A stretch of DNA of 64,000 bases, from NCBI RefSeq assembly GCF_013093415.1, contig NZ_JABFBC010000001.1:310001-374000 (forward strand), in the 5' to 3' direction. The position numbers and the translations under genes are program-made. A model generated the notes under the pieces. The model saw nothing but the letters and a program-made list of their open reading frames with translations, was not told the origin of the DNA and did no database searches. Below, one piece after another: positions 41,675 through 49,784 of the stretch (positions within the stretch are counted from its first letter, which is position 1; each line of letters starts with the position of its first letter). The stretch is from Halovulum dunhuangense (GTDB taxonomy: Bacteria > Pseudomonadota > Alphaproteobacteria > Rhodobacterales > Rhodobacteraceae).

Positions 41675-41700
41675 AAAAAACAATGCCGGAAATTCCCGGC
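41675..41700 (-). terminator. Terminator after amn
   Basis: Minus-strand stem GCCGG / CCGGC (41696-41700 and 41685-41689) followed by ATTGTTTTTT, 50 bases after the amn stop. Confidence 0.7.
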
Positions 41701-41727
41701 TACCCCTTTTTTTGTTGGGTTTGAGGG

Positions 41728-41743
41728 TTATCCACAGGTGGAT
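41728..41743. promoter_or_regulatory. Perfect DnaA box within a small palindrome
   Basis: TTATCCACA (41728-41736) is a consensus DnaA box. It is part of ATCCAC-AG-GTGGAT (41730-41743), so the opposite strand carries a partial box. It lies between amn and the HU gene. Confidence 0.6.
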
Positions 41744-41749
41744 GTGGCG

Positions 41750-43240
41750 TCACAGGAACGCCGTCTCCTCGAAGCTGCGCAACTTGCGCGAGTGCAACCG
41801 CTCGAGCGGCATGTCCCGCAGCTTCTCCATTGCGCGAAGCCCGATCAGAAGATGCTGCGCAACCTGTCGCTTGTAGAAACTGGTCGCCATGCCAGGCAAT
41901 TTCAGCTCGCCGTGCAGCGGCTTGTCGCTGACACACAGAAGCGTTCCGTACGGAACCCTGAAACGGAAGCCGTTCGCCGCGATCGTCGCGGATTCCATGT
42001 CGAGCGCGATGGCGCGCGACTGGCTGAGCCGCTGAACCGGCCCTGACTGGTCGCGCAGTTCCCAGTTGCGGTTGTCGATCGTGGCCACGGTCCCGGTGCG
42101 CATGATCTTCTTCAGATCGAATCCATCCAGCTGGGTCACTTCGGCCACCGCCTGCTGTAGCGCGATCTGCACTTCGGCCAGCGCCGGAATTGGCACCCAG
42201 GTCGGCAGGTCGTCATCCAGAACGTGATCCTCGCGCACATAGGCATGGGCGAGGACATAATCGCCCAGGCTCTGCGAATTTCTCAGTCCGGCGCAATGGC
42301 CCAGCATCAGCCAGACATGCGGCCGCAGCACGGCGATGTGGTCGGTGATCGTCTTGGCGTTGGATGGCCCCACGCCGATATTGACCATCGTGATGCCCTG
42401 CCCCTTTTCCCGCACAAGGTGATAGGTCGGCATCTGTGGCAGCTTCGCCGGGGGCGTGCCGCGCTTGCCGTCCCGCGTGGTGATCACGTTGCCCGGTTCT
42501 ACCAGCGCGACGTAGCCGCTGTCCGGGTCAGCCAGTTGCGCCTGGGCATAGGCGACGAACTCTTCCATGTAGAACTGGTAGTTCGTGAACAGGACATGGT
42601 TCTGGAAATGCTCGGCCTCGGTCGCGGTGTAATGGGCCAGCCGGGCCAGCGAGTAGTCGATACGCTGCGCGCTGAAGGGCGCCAGCGCCCTTGTCCCGTC
42701 GGCACCGATCAGCACATCGCCATTCACGATCCGGTCGTCCGTCGTTTCCAGCGAAGGGACGTCGAACAGGTCGCGCAGCGGGCGGTCCAGGTGTTCCTCG
42801 ATGGAGCCTTCGACATGGGTGCCGTTCGCCATGGCGAAATGCAGCGGGATCGGCGTGGTCGATGGGCCGACGGTCACCGGCACGCCGTGATTGGCGACCA
42901 GAAGGCCGATCTGTTGCAGCAGATAGCCGCGGAACAGGTCGGGACGGGTGATCGTGGTCGCATAGCGCCCCGGCTCGGCCACATGGCCGAAGGACAGCCG
43001 GCTGTCCACCCGCGCATAGCTGGAGGTGACCAGCGTTATCTCGGGGTAAAAGGCGCGGTAGCGTCCGGCGGGTGCTTCTCCTGCCATGACGGCGGTGAAG
43101 CGATCGCGCAGGAATCGGGTGCCCGCGTCATATAGCGCGACAAGCGCATCCACGGCCTGCTCGGCATCGCTGCAGACCCGGTCGGCGGGCAGGTCGGGCG
43201 TGAGAACGGGAAGTTCGGAAGCTGTACGAAAGGATTTCAA
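41750..43240 (-). CDS. amn: AMP nucleosidase
   Basis: Splits AMP to adenine and ribose 5-phosphate. Starting at TTG 43240, which overlaps the ade stop (TTGA), gives 496 residues, the family's length; the frame stays open 49 codons further up inside ade. Typical segments: MANGTHVEGSIEEHLDRPLRDLFDVPSL, MVNIGVGPSNAKTITDHIAVLRPHVWLMLGHCAGLR and ALDMESATIAANGFRFRVPYGTLLCVSDKPLHGELKLPG. Its product adenine is the substrate of the upstream gene product Ade. Confidence 0.94.
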   Translation of the reverse strand: MKSFRTASELPVLTPDLPADRVCSDAEQAVDALVALYDAGTRFLRDRFTAVMAGEAPAGRYRAFYPEITLVTSSYARVDSRLSFGHVAEPGRYATTITRPDLFRGYLLQQIGLLVANHGVPVTVGPSTTPIPLHFAMANGTHVEGSIEEHLDRPLRDLFDVPSLETTDDRIVNGDVLIGADGTRALAPFSAQRIDYSLARLAHYTATEAEHFQNHVLFTNYQFYMEEFVAYAQAQLADPDSGYVALVEPGNVITTRDGKRGTPPAKLPQMPTYHLVREKGQGITMVNIGVGPSNAKTITDHIAVLRPHVWLMLGHCAGLRNSQSLGDYVLAHAYVREDHVLDDDLPTWVPIPALAEVQIALQQAVAEVTQLDGFDLKKIMRTGTVATIDNRNWELRDQSGPVQRLSQSRAIALDMESATIAANGFRFRVPYGTLLCVSDKPLHGELKLPGMATSFYKRQVAQHLLIGLRAMEKLRDMPLERLHSRKLRSFEETAFL

Positions 43241-45051
43241 GGCGAATTGCCCTCGGTGATGAAAAGATCCGTGCGCGCGAAGCGCGTCACGTCTATGAGG
43301 CCGAGATCCGATATCCGCAAGGCGGGGATCACCACCAGCGCCAGCAGCGAATGCTGCATGAAGGCGTTGTTCAGGGTGCATCCGCAATCCGCCATCGCGG
43401 CGACCATCGCAGCCGCGTCGCGCGCCACATCTTCGGCGGGGGCGTCGGACATGAGGCCCGCGATCGGCAGGCGCACGAGCGCGACTTCGCGCCCGTCGCG
43501 GAAGACGGCCACGCCGCCGCCCACCTCGGCCAGCCGGTTCGCGGCCAGTGCCATGTCGGATTTTGAAGTACCCACCACGATCATGTGGTGGCTGTCATGC
43601 GCCACCGTAGAGGCAACGGCGCAATCCACCCCGTAGCCGAAGCCCGAGACGAAGCCGTTGGTCACGCCCCCCGTGGCGCGGTGGCGCTCGACCAGCGCGA
43701 TCTGGCAGATATCGGCCTGCCGGTCCATGGCGACGATGCCGCCCTCGACGGAAAGCTCCGCCTCGAGCGCGCGGGTCGGGGCCTGATTCTCGACCACCCC
43801 GATCACCCGGGCGCGGACATGGTTCGCCCCATCCGGCGCTGCGATGTCGAAGTCGGACGCCGTGAGTGCCCGCGCCACCCGGACGGTCTGCCTGGCATGC
43901 GTCGGCCATGCGAAATCTGGCTGCGGTGAAAGCAGCTGGCCGCCCTCGGCCACGATCTGTCCGCGTGCGATCACCGCCTCGATCGGCAGGGTCCGCAGGT
44001 CCGAGGACAGGATGATGTCCGCCCGCCGTCCCGGCGTGATCGAGCCAAGCTCGCGCTCCAGCCCGAAATGGGTCGCGGTGTTGATCGTGGCCATCTGGAT
44101 CGCCACCAGCGGGTCGAGCCCGCAATCGATCGCGTGGCGCACCACGCGGTTCATGTGACCATCATGGACCAGCGTGCCGGAATGGCAGTCGTCGGTGCAG
44201 AGGATGAAGTTGCGCGGATCGAGCCCCTTCTCCGTGATTGCCGTGACCTGCGCCTTCACGTCGTACCACGCGGAACCCAGCCGCAACATGGCCCGCATGC
44301 CAAGGCGAACGCGCGCGATGGCGTCCGCTTCACAGGTTCCCTCGTGATCGTCGGCGGGGCCGCCCGCGGCATAGGCCGGCAGCCCGGACAGGTCGGGGTT
44401 CGCGTAGTGGCCGCCCACCGTCTTGCCCGCCGCCTGCGTCGCGGCGATCTCGGCCAGCATCTTCGGATCGGCGTTGATCACGCCGGGGAAGTTCATCATC
44501 TCGCCCAGGCCGATGATGCCTGGCCAGTGCATCGCCTCGGCCACGTCGTCGGGCGTGATCTCCTGCCCGGTGGTTTCCAGCCCCGGGGCCGATGGCGCGC
44601 AGGAGGGCATCTGCACGAAGACGTTGACCGGCTGCGCCAGCGCCTCGTCATGCATCAGCCGCACGCCTTCCAGCCCCATGACATTCGCCACTTCGTGCGG
44701 ATCGACGAACATGGTCGTGGTGCCGTGGGGGATCACCGCGCGGGCGAACTGGGTGACGGTCAGCATGCCCGACTCGACGTGCATGTGCCCGTCGCACAGG
44801 CCCGGAAGGATGTAGCGCCCGCGCGCCTCGATCACCTGCGTCTCTGGCCCGATCATGCGCGAGGCGTCCGGCACGCAGCAGGCGATGCGGCCGCCCGCGA
44901 TGGCGATGTCGGTATCCGGGATCAGCTCGCGCGAGTGCACGTTCACCCAGGTGCCCTTGCGGATCACCATGTCGGCGGGTGCGTCGCCTCGGGCGACGGC
45001 GATCAGGCGGGGGGCGCACTCGGCCCAGCTGGGGATCTGGTTCTGCTGCAT
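43237..45051 (-). CDS. ade: Adenine deaminase
   Basis: Amidohydrolase-fold enzyme that converts adenine to hypoxanthine and ammonia. 604 residues from ATG 45051 (a TTG two codons earlier is possible). Metal ligands are in LPGLCDGHMHVESGM; also PHGTTTMFVDPHEVANVMG, TDDCHSGTLVHDGHM and VAHDSHHMIVVGTS, characteristic of Ade. Coupled with amn through TTGA. Together they route AMP to hypoxanthine. Confidence 0.95.
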   Translation of the reverse strand: MQQNQIPSWAECAPRLIAVARGDAPADMVIRKGTWVNVHSRELIPDTDIAIAGGRIACCVPDASRMIGPETQVIEARGRYILPGLCDGHMHVESGMLTVTQFARAVIPHGTTTMFVDPHEVANVMGLEGVRLMHDEALAQPVNVFVQMPSCAPSAPGLETTGQEITPDDVAEAMHWPGIIGLGEMMNFPGVINADPKMLAEIAATQAAGKTVGGHYANPDLSGLPAYAAGGPADDHEGTCEADAIARVRLGMRAMLRLGSAWYDVKAQVTAITEKGLDPRNFILCTDDCHSGTLVHDGHMNRVVRHAIDCGLDPLVAIQMATINTATHFGLERELGSITPGRRADIILSSDLRTLPIEAVIARGQIVAEGGQLLSPQPDFAWPTHARQTVRVARALTASDFDIAAPDGANHVRARVIGVVENQAPTRALEAELSVEGGIVAMDRQADICQIALVERHRATGGVTNGFVSGFGYGVDCAVASTVAHDSHHMIVVGTSKSDMALAANRLAEVGGGVAVFRDGREVALVRLPIAGLMSDAPAEDVARDAAAMVAAMADCGCTLNNAFMQHSLLALVVIPALRISDLGLIDVTRFARTDLFITEGNSP

Positions 45052-45147
45052 GGGCAAGTCGTGCCACCGGCCTTGCAGCCGATCAAGCGCGAAAAGCCGG
45101 CTGGACGCAGGTGCCTGCCGAACCTGGGCGCCAGCCGGGCCCTTGCC

Positions 45148-45624
45148 TCAGTGCAGAACCTGTGCGGAAACGTGGCCAGGCGCGGGTTGCGGGGTTCCCA
45201 TGCCGAGCCGCTTGAGCGCCAGTCCGAACACCTGCGCCGGCTCTGCCACGAAGAGCGCCATGTCGGCCCGCACGAGGGTGGAGGCGATCATCGCTGCCTC
45301 TTCCCTGTCCCCGTCGGCGGCGGTGGCGATCAGTGTCGCGAAGAACGCCTCGTCGGCGCCAAGGCACTTGCAGGCCACGTCGTGCCGCATCAGGGGACGC
45401 CGGCCGTGACGGACAAGGATCTCGAACAGCTGCTCGAGCGCCTGAAGCGCGGTGCGCCCGGCCTTCGGGCCCAGCGTGCTTGCGAAGCTGTTCCACACTT
45501 CTGCCTGGGCTTCCGGTCCGTCGAACCAGAGCCGCAGGGCGTAGACGGCGCCGGTCTCTACCGCGTCGAGTTGCGAGACCTGCCCCACCGGGGCACCGCC
45601 GCGTATTCGGGATCGATCGGTCAC
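45148..45624 (-). CDS. Conserved-looking hypothetical protein, 158 residues
   Basis: Not recognised. Alpha-helical, no signal peptide or membrane segment; central part AALQALEQLFEILVRHGRRPLMRHDVACKCLGADEAFFATLIATAADGDREEAAMIA. Start is GTG 45624 with GAGGG seven bases upstream, ten bases after the hemP stop, so it is likely cotranscribed with hemP. It is 96 bases upstream of ade. Confidence 0.75.
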   Translation of the reverse strand: MTDRSRIRGGAPVGQVSQLDAVETGAVYALRLWFDGPEAQAEVWNSFASTLGPKAGRTALQALEQLFEILVRHGRRPLMRHDVACKCLGADEAFFATLIATAADGDREEAAMIASTLVRADMALFVAEPAQVFGLALKRLGMGTPQPAPGHVSAQVLH

Positions 45625-45634
45625 GCCGCGGCCC

Positions 45635-45802
45635 TCACTTGGTCAGGATAAGCTTGCCGGCGCGGGTGATGCGCAGGGTGTAGACCTGATCGCGCAGGAC
45701 GATCCGCGCCTGCGTGCCGCCGTCGGTCAGATGCTCGGCCCTGTGGATGGGCGGTGCGCTGCTGCGCGCCTCCTCCTCCAGCCTGGTCGGGAGCGCGGTC
45801 AT
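45635..45802 (-). CDS. hemP: Hemin uptake protein HemP
   Basis: 55 residues with the HemP/HmuP signature ARIVLRDQVYTLRITRAGKLILTK at the C-terminus. The family is linked to heme-iron uptake and activates hmuR transcription in some bacteria. The ATG overlaps the stop of the 58-residue upstream gene (ATGA). No heme receptor or hmu transport genes are in the window, so it is an orphan here. Confidence 0.88.
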   Translation of the reverse strand: MTALPTRLEEEARSSAPPIHRAEHLTDGGTQARIVLRDQVYTLRITRAGKLILTK

Positions 45803-45975
45803 CGCCGTGGTTCCGTGCTTCGGTCGGCCCGGTCGAGCAGCCATTCCAGCCCCTCGGCCGGCGCAAATCGAAGATCCGAGAGTATCTCCCAGAACTGCTG
45901 CATGCCGGTCTCTGCGCGGTAATCGTCCCTGTGCCGAAGGATCTGCTTTCCCTGTCGCATCTGTCTGTCGGACAT
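45799..45975 (-). CDS. Small hypothetical protein upstream of hemP, 58 residues
   Basis: Not recognised. Charged peptide MSDRQMRQGKQILRHRDDYRAETGMQQFWEILSDLRFAPAEGLEWLLDRADR, no membrane segment. GGAG is seven bases before the ATG at 45975, and the end is coupled to hemP. The frame is open 30 codons upstream to an ATG near the operator-like palindromes. Confidence 0.68.
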   Translation of the reverse strand: MSDRQMRQGKQILRHRDDYRAETGMQQFWEILSDLRFAPAEGLEWLLDRADRSTEPRR

Positions 45976-46054
45976 CCTGTTGCTCCATCCGGTTGCGGCC
46001 CCGGGCTTTCCCGCGCGGTGTCGCGAGAGATGGCTGGGAGGATGCCTTATTTCT

Positions 46055-46086
46055 GAGTGAATCACTCGGAAAAGTCAATCCGAGTG
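46055..46086. promoter_or_regulatory. Overlapping palindromes upstream of the hemP genes
   Basis: GAGTGA-A-TCACTC (46055-46067) is a perfect 13-base palindrome. Its right arm is shared with a second repeat, CACTCGG (46063-46069) and CCGAGTG (46080-46086). On the minus strand TTGACT (46071-46076) could be a -35 box for hemP, with the palindromes across the promoter. Iron control (RirA, Irr or Fur type) is a guess from hemP. Confidence 0.6.
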
Positions 46087-46171
46087 TTTTTATCGGAAAT
46101 ATGTGCCGCGCCCACGGTCGTCCGACGCCCCCGCGGGCCCGGCCGTGATGCCGCTTGCAAGGAAAATGGGC

Positions 46172-47347
46172 TCAGGCCGCGCCGGTCTCTGCCGCGATCT
46201 GCGCGCGGGACTTGCGGGCACGTTCGGTGGCGGACTTCAGCTGGCCGCAGGCTGCCATGATGTCCTCTCCCCTTGGCGTACGGATCGGGCTGGCATAACC
46301 GGCACGGTTCACGATCTCGGCAAAGGCCTCGATCCGGTCCCAGTCCGACCGCTCGTAGGGCGCGCCGGGCCACGGGTTGAAGGGGATCAGGTTGATCTTG
46401 GCCGGGATACCCGCGATCAGCTTCACCAGCCGCTTCGCGTCGGCATCGCTGTCGTTCACGCCCTTCAGCATGACGTATTCAAAGGTGATGCGTTCGGCAT
46501 TCGAAAGCCGCGGATAGGCGCGGCAGGCGTCGATCAGCGCCTCGATGTTCCATTTCCTGTTGATCGGCACCAGCCCGTCGCGCACCTCGTCGGTGGTGGC
46601 GTGGAAGCTGATGGCCAGCATGCAGCCGATCTCGTCCCCGGCGCGCGCGATCTCCGGCACGACGCCCGAGGTCGAGAGCGTGATGCGGCGGCGCGACAGC
46701 GAGATGCCTTCGCCATCCATGGCGATCTTCATGGCGTCGCGGACATTCTCGAAATTGTAGAGCGGTTCGCCCATCCCCATCAGCACGATGTTGGAAATGC
46801 GGCGGCGCTCCAGCGCGTCCTTGTGGCCCCAGTCGTCCAGGTCGTCGCGGGCGACCAGGATCTGGCCCACGATTTCGCCGGCGGTCAGGTTGCGCACCAG
46901 CTTCTGGGTGCCGGTGTGGCAGAAGGAACAGGTCAGCGTGCAGCCCACCTGCGAGGAGATGCACAGCGTGCCGCGATCCTCCTCGGGGATGTATACCGTC
47001 TCGATCTCGTGGCCGCCGGCGATGCGCAGCAGGTATTTGCGGGTGCCGTCCTCGGAAATCTGCCGTGTCACGATCTCGGGGCGGCGGATCTCGAAGGCGT
47101 CCGCCAGCAACGCGCGATAACCCTTCGACAGGTTGGTCATCGCGTCGAAGTCACGCACGCCCTTCTGGTAGAGCCAGGCCCATAGCTGGCCCGTGCGCAT
47201 GTTCGCCTGGCTTTCCGGCGTTCCCGCATCGACCAGCGCGGCACGCAGCGCCCCGCGGGTGAGCCCGATCAGGTTCGGACGCGCGCCTTCCGCATCCCGG
47301 CGCGGGATGGTCAGAAGATCCTGTGTGATCGGGGCGCTGGCAGTCAT
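46172..47347 (-). CDS. rlmN: Dual-specificity 23S rRNA/tRNA (adenine-C2) methyltransferase RlmN
   Basis: Radical SAM enzyme that methylates A2503 of 23S rRNA and A37 of some tRNAs. 391 residues from ATG 47347 ([12 protein letters not shown]), where AGGAG lies seven bases upstream. The cluster motif is [11 protein letters not shown] (CX3CX2C). [31 protein letters not shown], and [20 protein letters not shown] follow, and C-terminal CGQL holds the second catalytic Cys region. Confidence 0.95.
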   Translation of the reverse strand: MTASAPITQDLLTIPRRDAEGARPNLIGLTRGALRAALVDAGTPESQANMRTGQLWAWLYQKGVRDFDAMTNLSKGYRALLADAFEIRRPEIVTRQISEDGTRKYLLRIAGGHEIETVYIPEEDRGTLCISSQVGCTLTCSFCHTGTQKLVRNLTAGEIVGQILVARDDLDDWGHKDALERRRISNIVLMGMGEPLYNFENVRDAMKIAMDGEGISLSRRRITLSTSGVVPEIARAGDEIGCMLAISFHATTDEVRDGLVPINRKWNIEALIDACRAYPRLSNAERITFEYVMLKGVNDSDADAKRLVKLIAGIPAKINLIPFNPWPGAPYERSDWDRIEAFAEIVNRAGYASPIRTPRGEDIMAACGQLKSATERARKSRAQIAAETGAA

Positions 47348-47437
47348 CTCAAGGCTCCTCAACCGGCGAAAGCCGGGGAAATAGCACAGTTCAGACCGCC
47401 ATATAAGCCCCAAGGGGCTGCGATGGAAGGCGCGCGC

Positions 47438-47977
47438 CTACTGGCAGAGACGCTCTGCCTCTTCCAGCGCGGCGGTGAAGCCCAGCAGCGAGAACTCGTC
47501 GATGGTGGTCGTGCCCCGGCTCGAAACGGCGGTGATCGTCGCACTTGCACCTGCACGCATCGCGTCCACCAAGGCGCGGTCGCGCTCGGGCGACGAGGGC
47601 CATGCCCATTCCTGCGCCGCATCGGTGCCCGGCGCCAGCGCGTAGTTGGTGCCGCCGATGTTCACCTGGATATCCCGGCCGGGCTGGAACGGGTAACCGC
47701 CGGTAAAGCTGACTTCCTTGTCCACGCCCTGGGCCGGACGGATCGTCACGAACAGCAGGATGTCGCCACGCTGCACCGACACGACCTGACCGTCGCGGCG
47801 CGCCTCTGACCGGATCGGCGGCGAGACGATGTAGCACTCGCGCGGATCGCTGGGGTTGAAGACGCTCCAGTCCCGGAATGCCGCGACCGAGGCATTGCTC
47901 TGGGCCTGCGCGACGCTTGCCGCGCCGGACCCGATCACCAGCGCCAGTACGGCTGCGGTCGTCAGGGTTCGGATCAT
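47438..47977 (-). CDS. Invasion-associated locus B (IalB) family protein
   Basis: 179 residues from ATG 47977. A Sec signal peptide (MIRTLTTAAVLALVIGSGAASVAQAQ) is followed by the IalB domain: FRDWSVFNPSDPRECYIVSPP, GDILLFVTIRPAQGVDKEVSFTGGYPFQ and ITAVSSRGTTTIDEFSLLGFTAALEEAERLC. Periplasmic, function unclear in free-living bacteria; two cysteines suggest a disulfide. Confidence 0.87.
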   Translation of the reverse strand: MIRTLTTAAVLALVIGSGAASVAQAQSNASVAAFRDWSVFNPSDPRECYIVSPPIRSEARRDGQVVSVQRGDILLFVTIRPAQGVDKEVSFTGGYPFQPGRDIQVNIGGTNYALAPGTDAAQEWAWPSSPERDRALVDAMRAGASATITAVSSRGTTTIDEFSLLGFTAALEEAERLCQ

Positions 47978-48169
47978 TTGCCGATGCCTCCTACTCGATA
48001 ATTGGGACGCCACGCAGCCGATGCGCAGCTTTTTGCCTGTGACGGGAATTTACTCAAAGCGGACGCATCGTTTCCAGCCCCTAACGCGTATTTTACCCGC
48101 GTCGGCGGAAGTTTTCGGTTTATCTGCCCGCCACGGCATTGCTGACTGCGGGGGGACATCAGTGTAGAC

Positions 48170-48754
48170 ATGCAAGCCATGGGCGATCTGTCGAATCAGA
48201 ATGACACGCAGCTCCTCGCTGCGGTCGCGCGGGGAGACAAGTCCGCCTTTGCCGAACTGTTCGGCCGGTATGCCGTGCGGGTCAAGGCATTCATCATGCG
48301 GGCCGGTACCTCGCAGGAGGATGCGGACGAGATCGCGCAGGAGGTTCTGGTCACGGTCTGGCGCAAGGCGCACCAGTTCGATCCGGCAAAGGCCGCCGCC
48401 TCGACCTGGATCTTCGCGATTGCCCGGAACCGCCGCATCGACCTGATCCGCAGACGTACCCGCCCAGAGCCCGACCCCGAGGACCCGCTTTTCCAGCCCG
48501 ACCCGGAACCGACCGGCGCCGAGGTCCTGACCGCGCAGCAGGTGGCTACCCGGGTGCGCGCCGGAATGGAGCGGTTGACGTCCGACCAGCGCGAGGTGCT
48601 GAAAGCCGCCTTCTACGACGGGCTCAGCCACGGCGAAATCGCCGCGCTGTTCGATCTGCCGCTCGGAACGGTGAAGTCACGGATAAGGCTTGCCTTTCGC
48701 CACCTGAGGGCGGAACTTGGCGAAGACATGGCGGATGCCTTTCTCGACGACTGA
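48170..48754 (+). CDS. ECF-type RNA polymerase sigma factor
   Basis: 194 residues. Region 2: FAELFGRYAVRVKAFIMRAGTSQEDADEIAQEVLVTVWRKAHQFDPAKAAASTWIFAIARNRRIDLIRRR. Region 4: RLTSDQREVLKAAFYDGLSHGEIAALFDLPLGTVKSRIRLAFRHLRAEL. Similar in layout to Rhodobacter RpoE (ECF11), which responds to singlet oxygen. The usual ChrR-type anti-sigma gene is not adjacent; the next gene, 15 bases away, is an asparaginase. Starts at 48170 or the ATG three codons later. Confidence 0.93.
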   Translation: MQAMGDLSNQNDTQLLAAVARGDKSAFAELFGRYAVRVKAFIMRAGTSQEDADEIAQEVLVTVWRKAHQFDPAKAAASTWIFAIARNRRIDLIRRRTRPEPDPEDPLFQPDPEPTGAEVLTAQQVATRVRAGMERLTSDQREVLKAAFYDGLSHGEIAALFDLPLGTVKSRIRLAFRHLRAELGEDMADAFLDD

Positions 48755-48769
48755 AAAAGACCGGAGCAG

Positions 48770-49765
48770 ATGACCGAACCTGTTGTGCTGGCCGAATTGT
48801 GGCGTGGCGATTTTCTCGAAGGCGTCCATCGTGGCCATGCGGTGATCGTCGATGAAACCGGCGGCATCGTTGCCGCCTGGGGCGATCCGAAGGCGCTGAT
48901 CTATCCCCGCTCCTCTTCCAAGATGCTTCAGGCGCTTCCGCTTGTGGAAAGCGGCGCGGCGGACCGGGCCGGCCTTGGATCCGAAGAACTGGCGCTTGCC
49001 TGCGCGTCTCACAAGGGGGCGCATGTGCATACGGAACGGGTCGCGCGCTGGCTTGGGTCCCTGGGCCTGTCGGAGGCCGATCTGCGCTGCGGCCCCCAGG
49101 TGCCCGACGATGCAGAGGCGCGGCACGCGTTGCGCGATGCCGGACGGGTACCCTGCCAGATCCACAACAACTGCTCGGGAAAGCATGCCGGTTTCCTGAC
49201 GCTCGCGCGCGAACTGGGCGGGGGTACCGAGTATATCGACGCAGACCACCCGGTGCAGCGCGCCGCCCGCGCCGCGACCGAGGAGATGGCCGGCGAAGAA
49301 AGCCCCGGCTTCGGGATCGATGGCTGTTCCGCGCCGAATTTCGTGCTCAGCCTGCACGGCTTCGGCCGGGCGATGGCGCGCATGGCCGCGACCGACACCC
49401 TGGCGCCGCGCCGCGCGGATGCCGCAAGGCGGCTGGTCGCGGCAATGGCCGCGCACCCGGTGCTGATCGGCGGCACGGGAAGCGCCAGCACGGAAATCAC
49501 CGCCGCGGCCGAGGGACGCGCGGTCATCAAGACCGGCGCCGAGGGCGTGTTCGGTGCGATCCTGCCCGAGGCGCGGCTGGGCATCGCGCTGAAGGTCGAG
49601 GATGGCGCGACCCGCGCATCCGACGCAGCCATAGCCGCGCTGCTGGTGCGGCTGGGCATCCTGCCGCGCGAACACCCCGCCATCGCCAGCAGGATCGAGG
49701 CGATCCAGCACAACCGCCGTGGCGTGGCGGCGGCAAGGATCGTCGCCGCCGAAGCCCTGTTCTGA
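48770..49765 (+). CDS. L-asparaginase, Rhizobium etli type II family
   Basis: 331 residues of the asparaginase_II family (PF06089-like), unrelated to the bacterial type I/II enzymes. Characteristic motifs: IYPRSSSKMLQALPLVESGAADR, ACASHKGAHVHTERVARWL, IHNNCSGKHAGFL, GIDGCSAPNFVLSLHGF and IKTGAEGVFGAI. It hydrolyses asparagine to aspartate and ammonia. Directly downstream of the sigma factor, likely cotranscribed. Confidence 0.92.
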   Translation: MTEPVVLAELWRGDFLEGVHRGHAVIVDETGGIVAAWGDPKALIYPRSSSKMLQALPLVESGAADRAGLGSEELALACASHKGAHVHTERVARWLGSLGLSEADLRCGPQVPDDAEARHALRDAGRVPCQIHNNCSGKHAGFLTLARELGGGTEYIDADHPVQRAARAATEEMAGEESPGFGIDGCSAPNFVLSLHGFGRAMARMAATDTLAPRRADAARRLVAAMAAHPVLIGGTGSASTEITAAAEGRAVIKTGAEGVFGAILPEARLGIALKVEDGATRASDAAIAALLVRLGILPREHPAIASRIEAIQHNRRGVAAARIVAAEALF

Positions 49766-49784
49766 AAGCGATCCCGCGCCGGTC

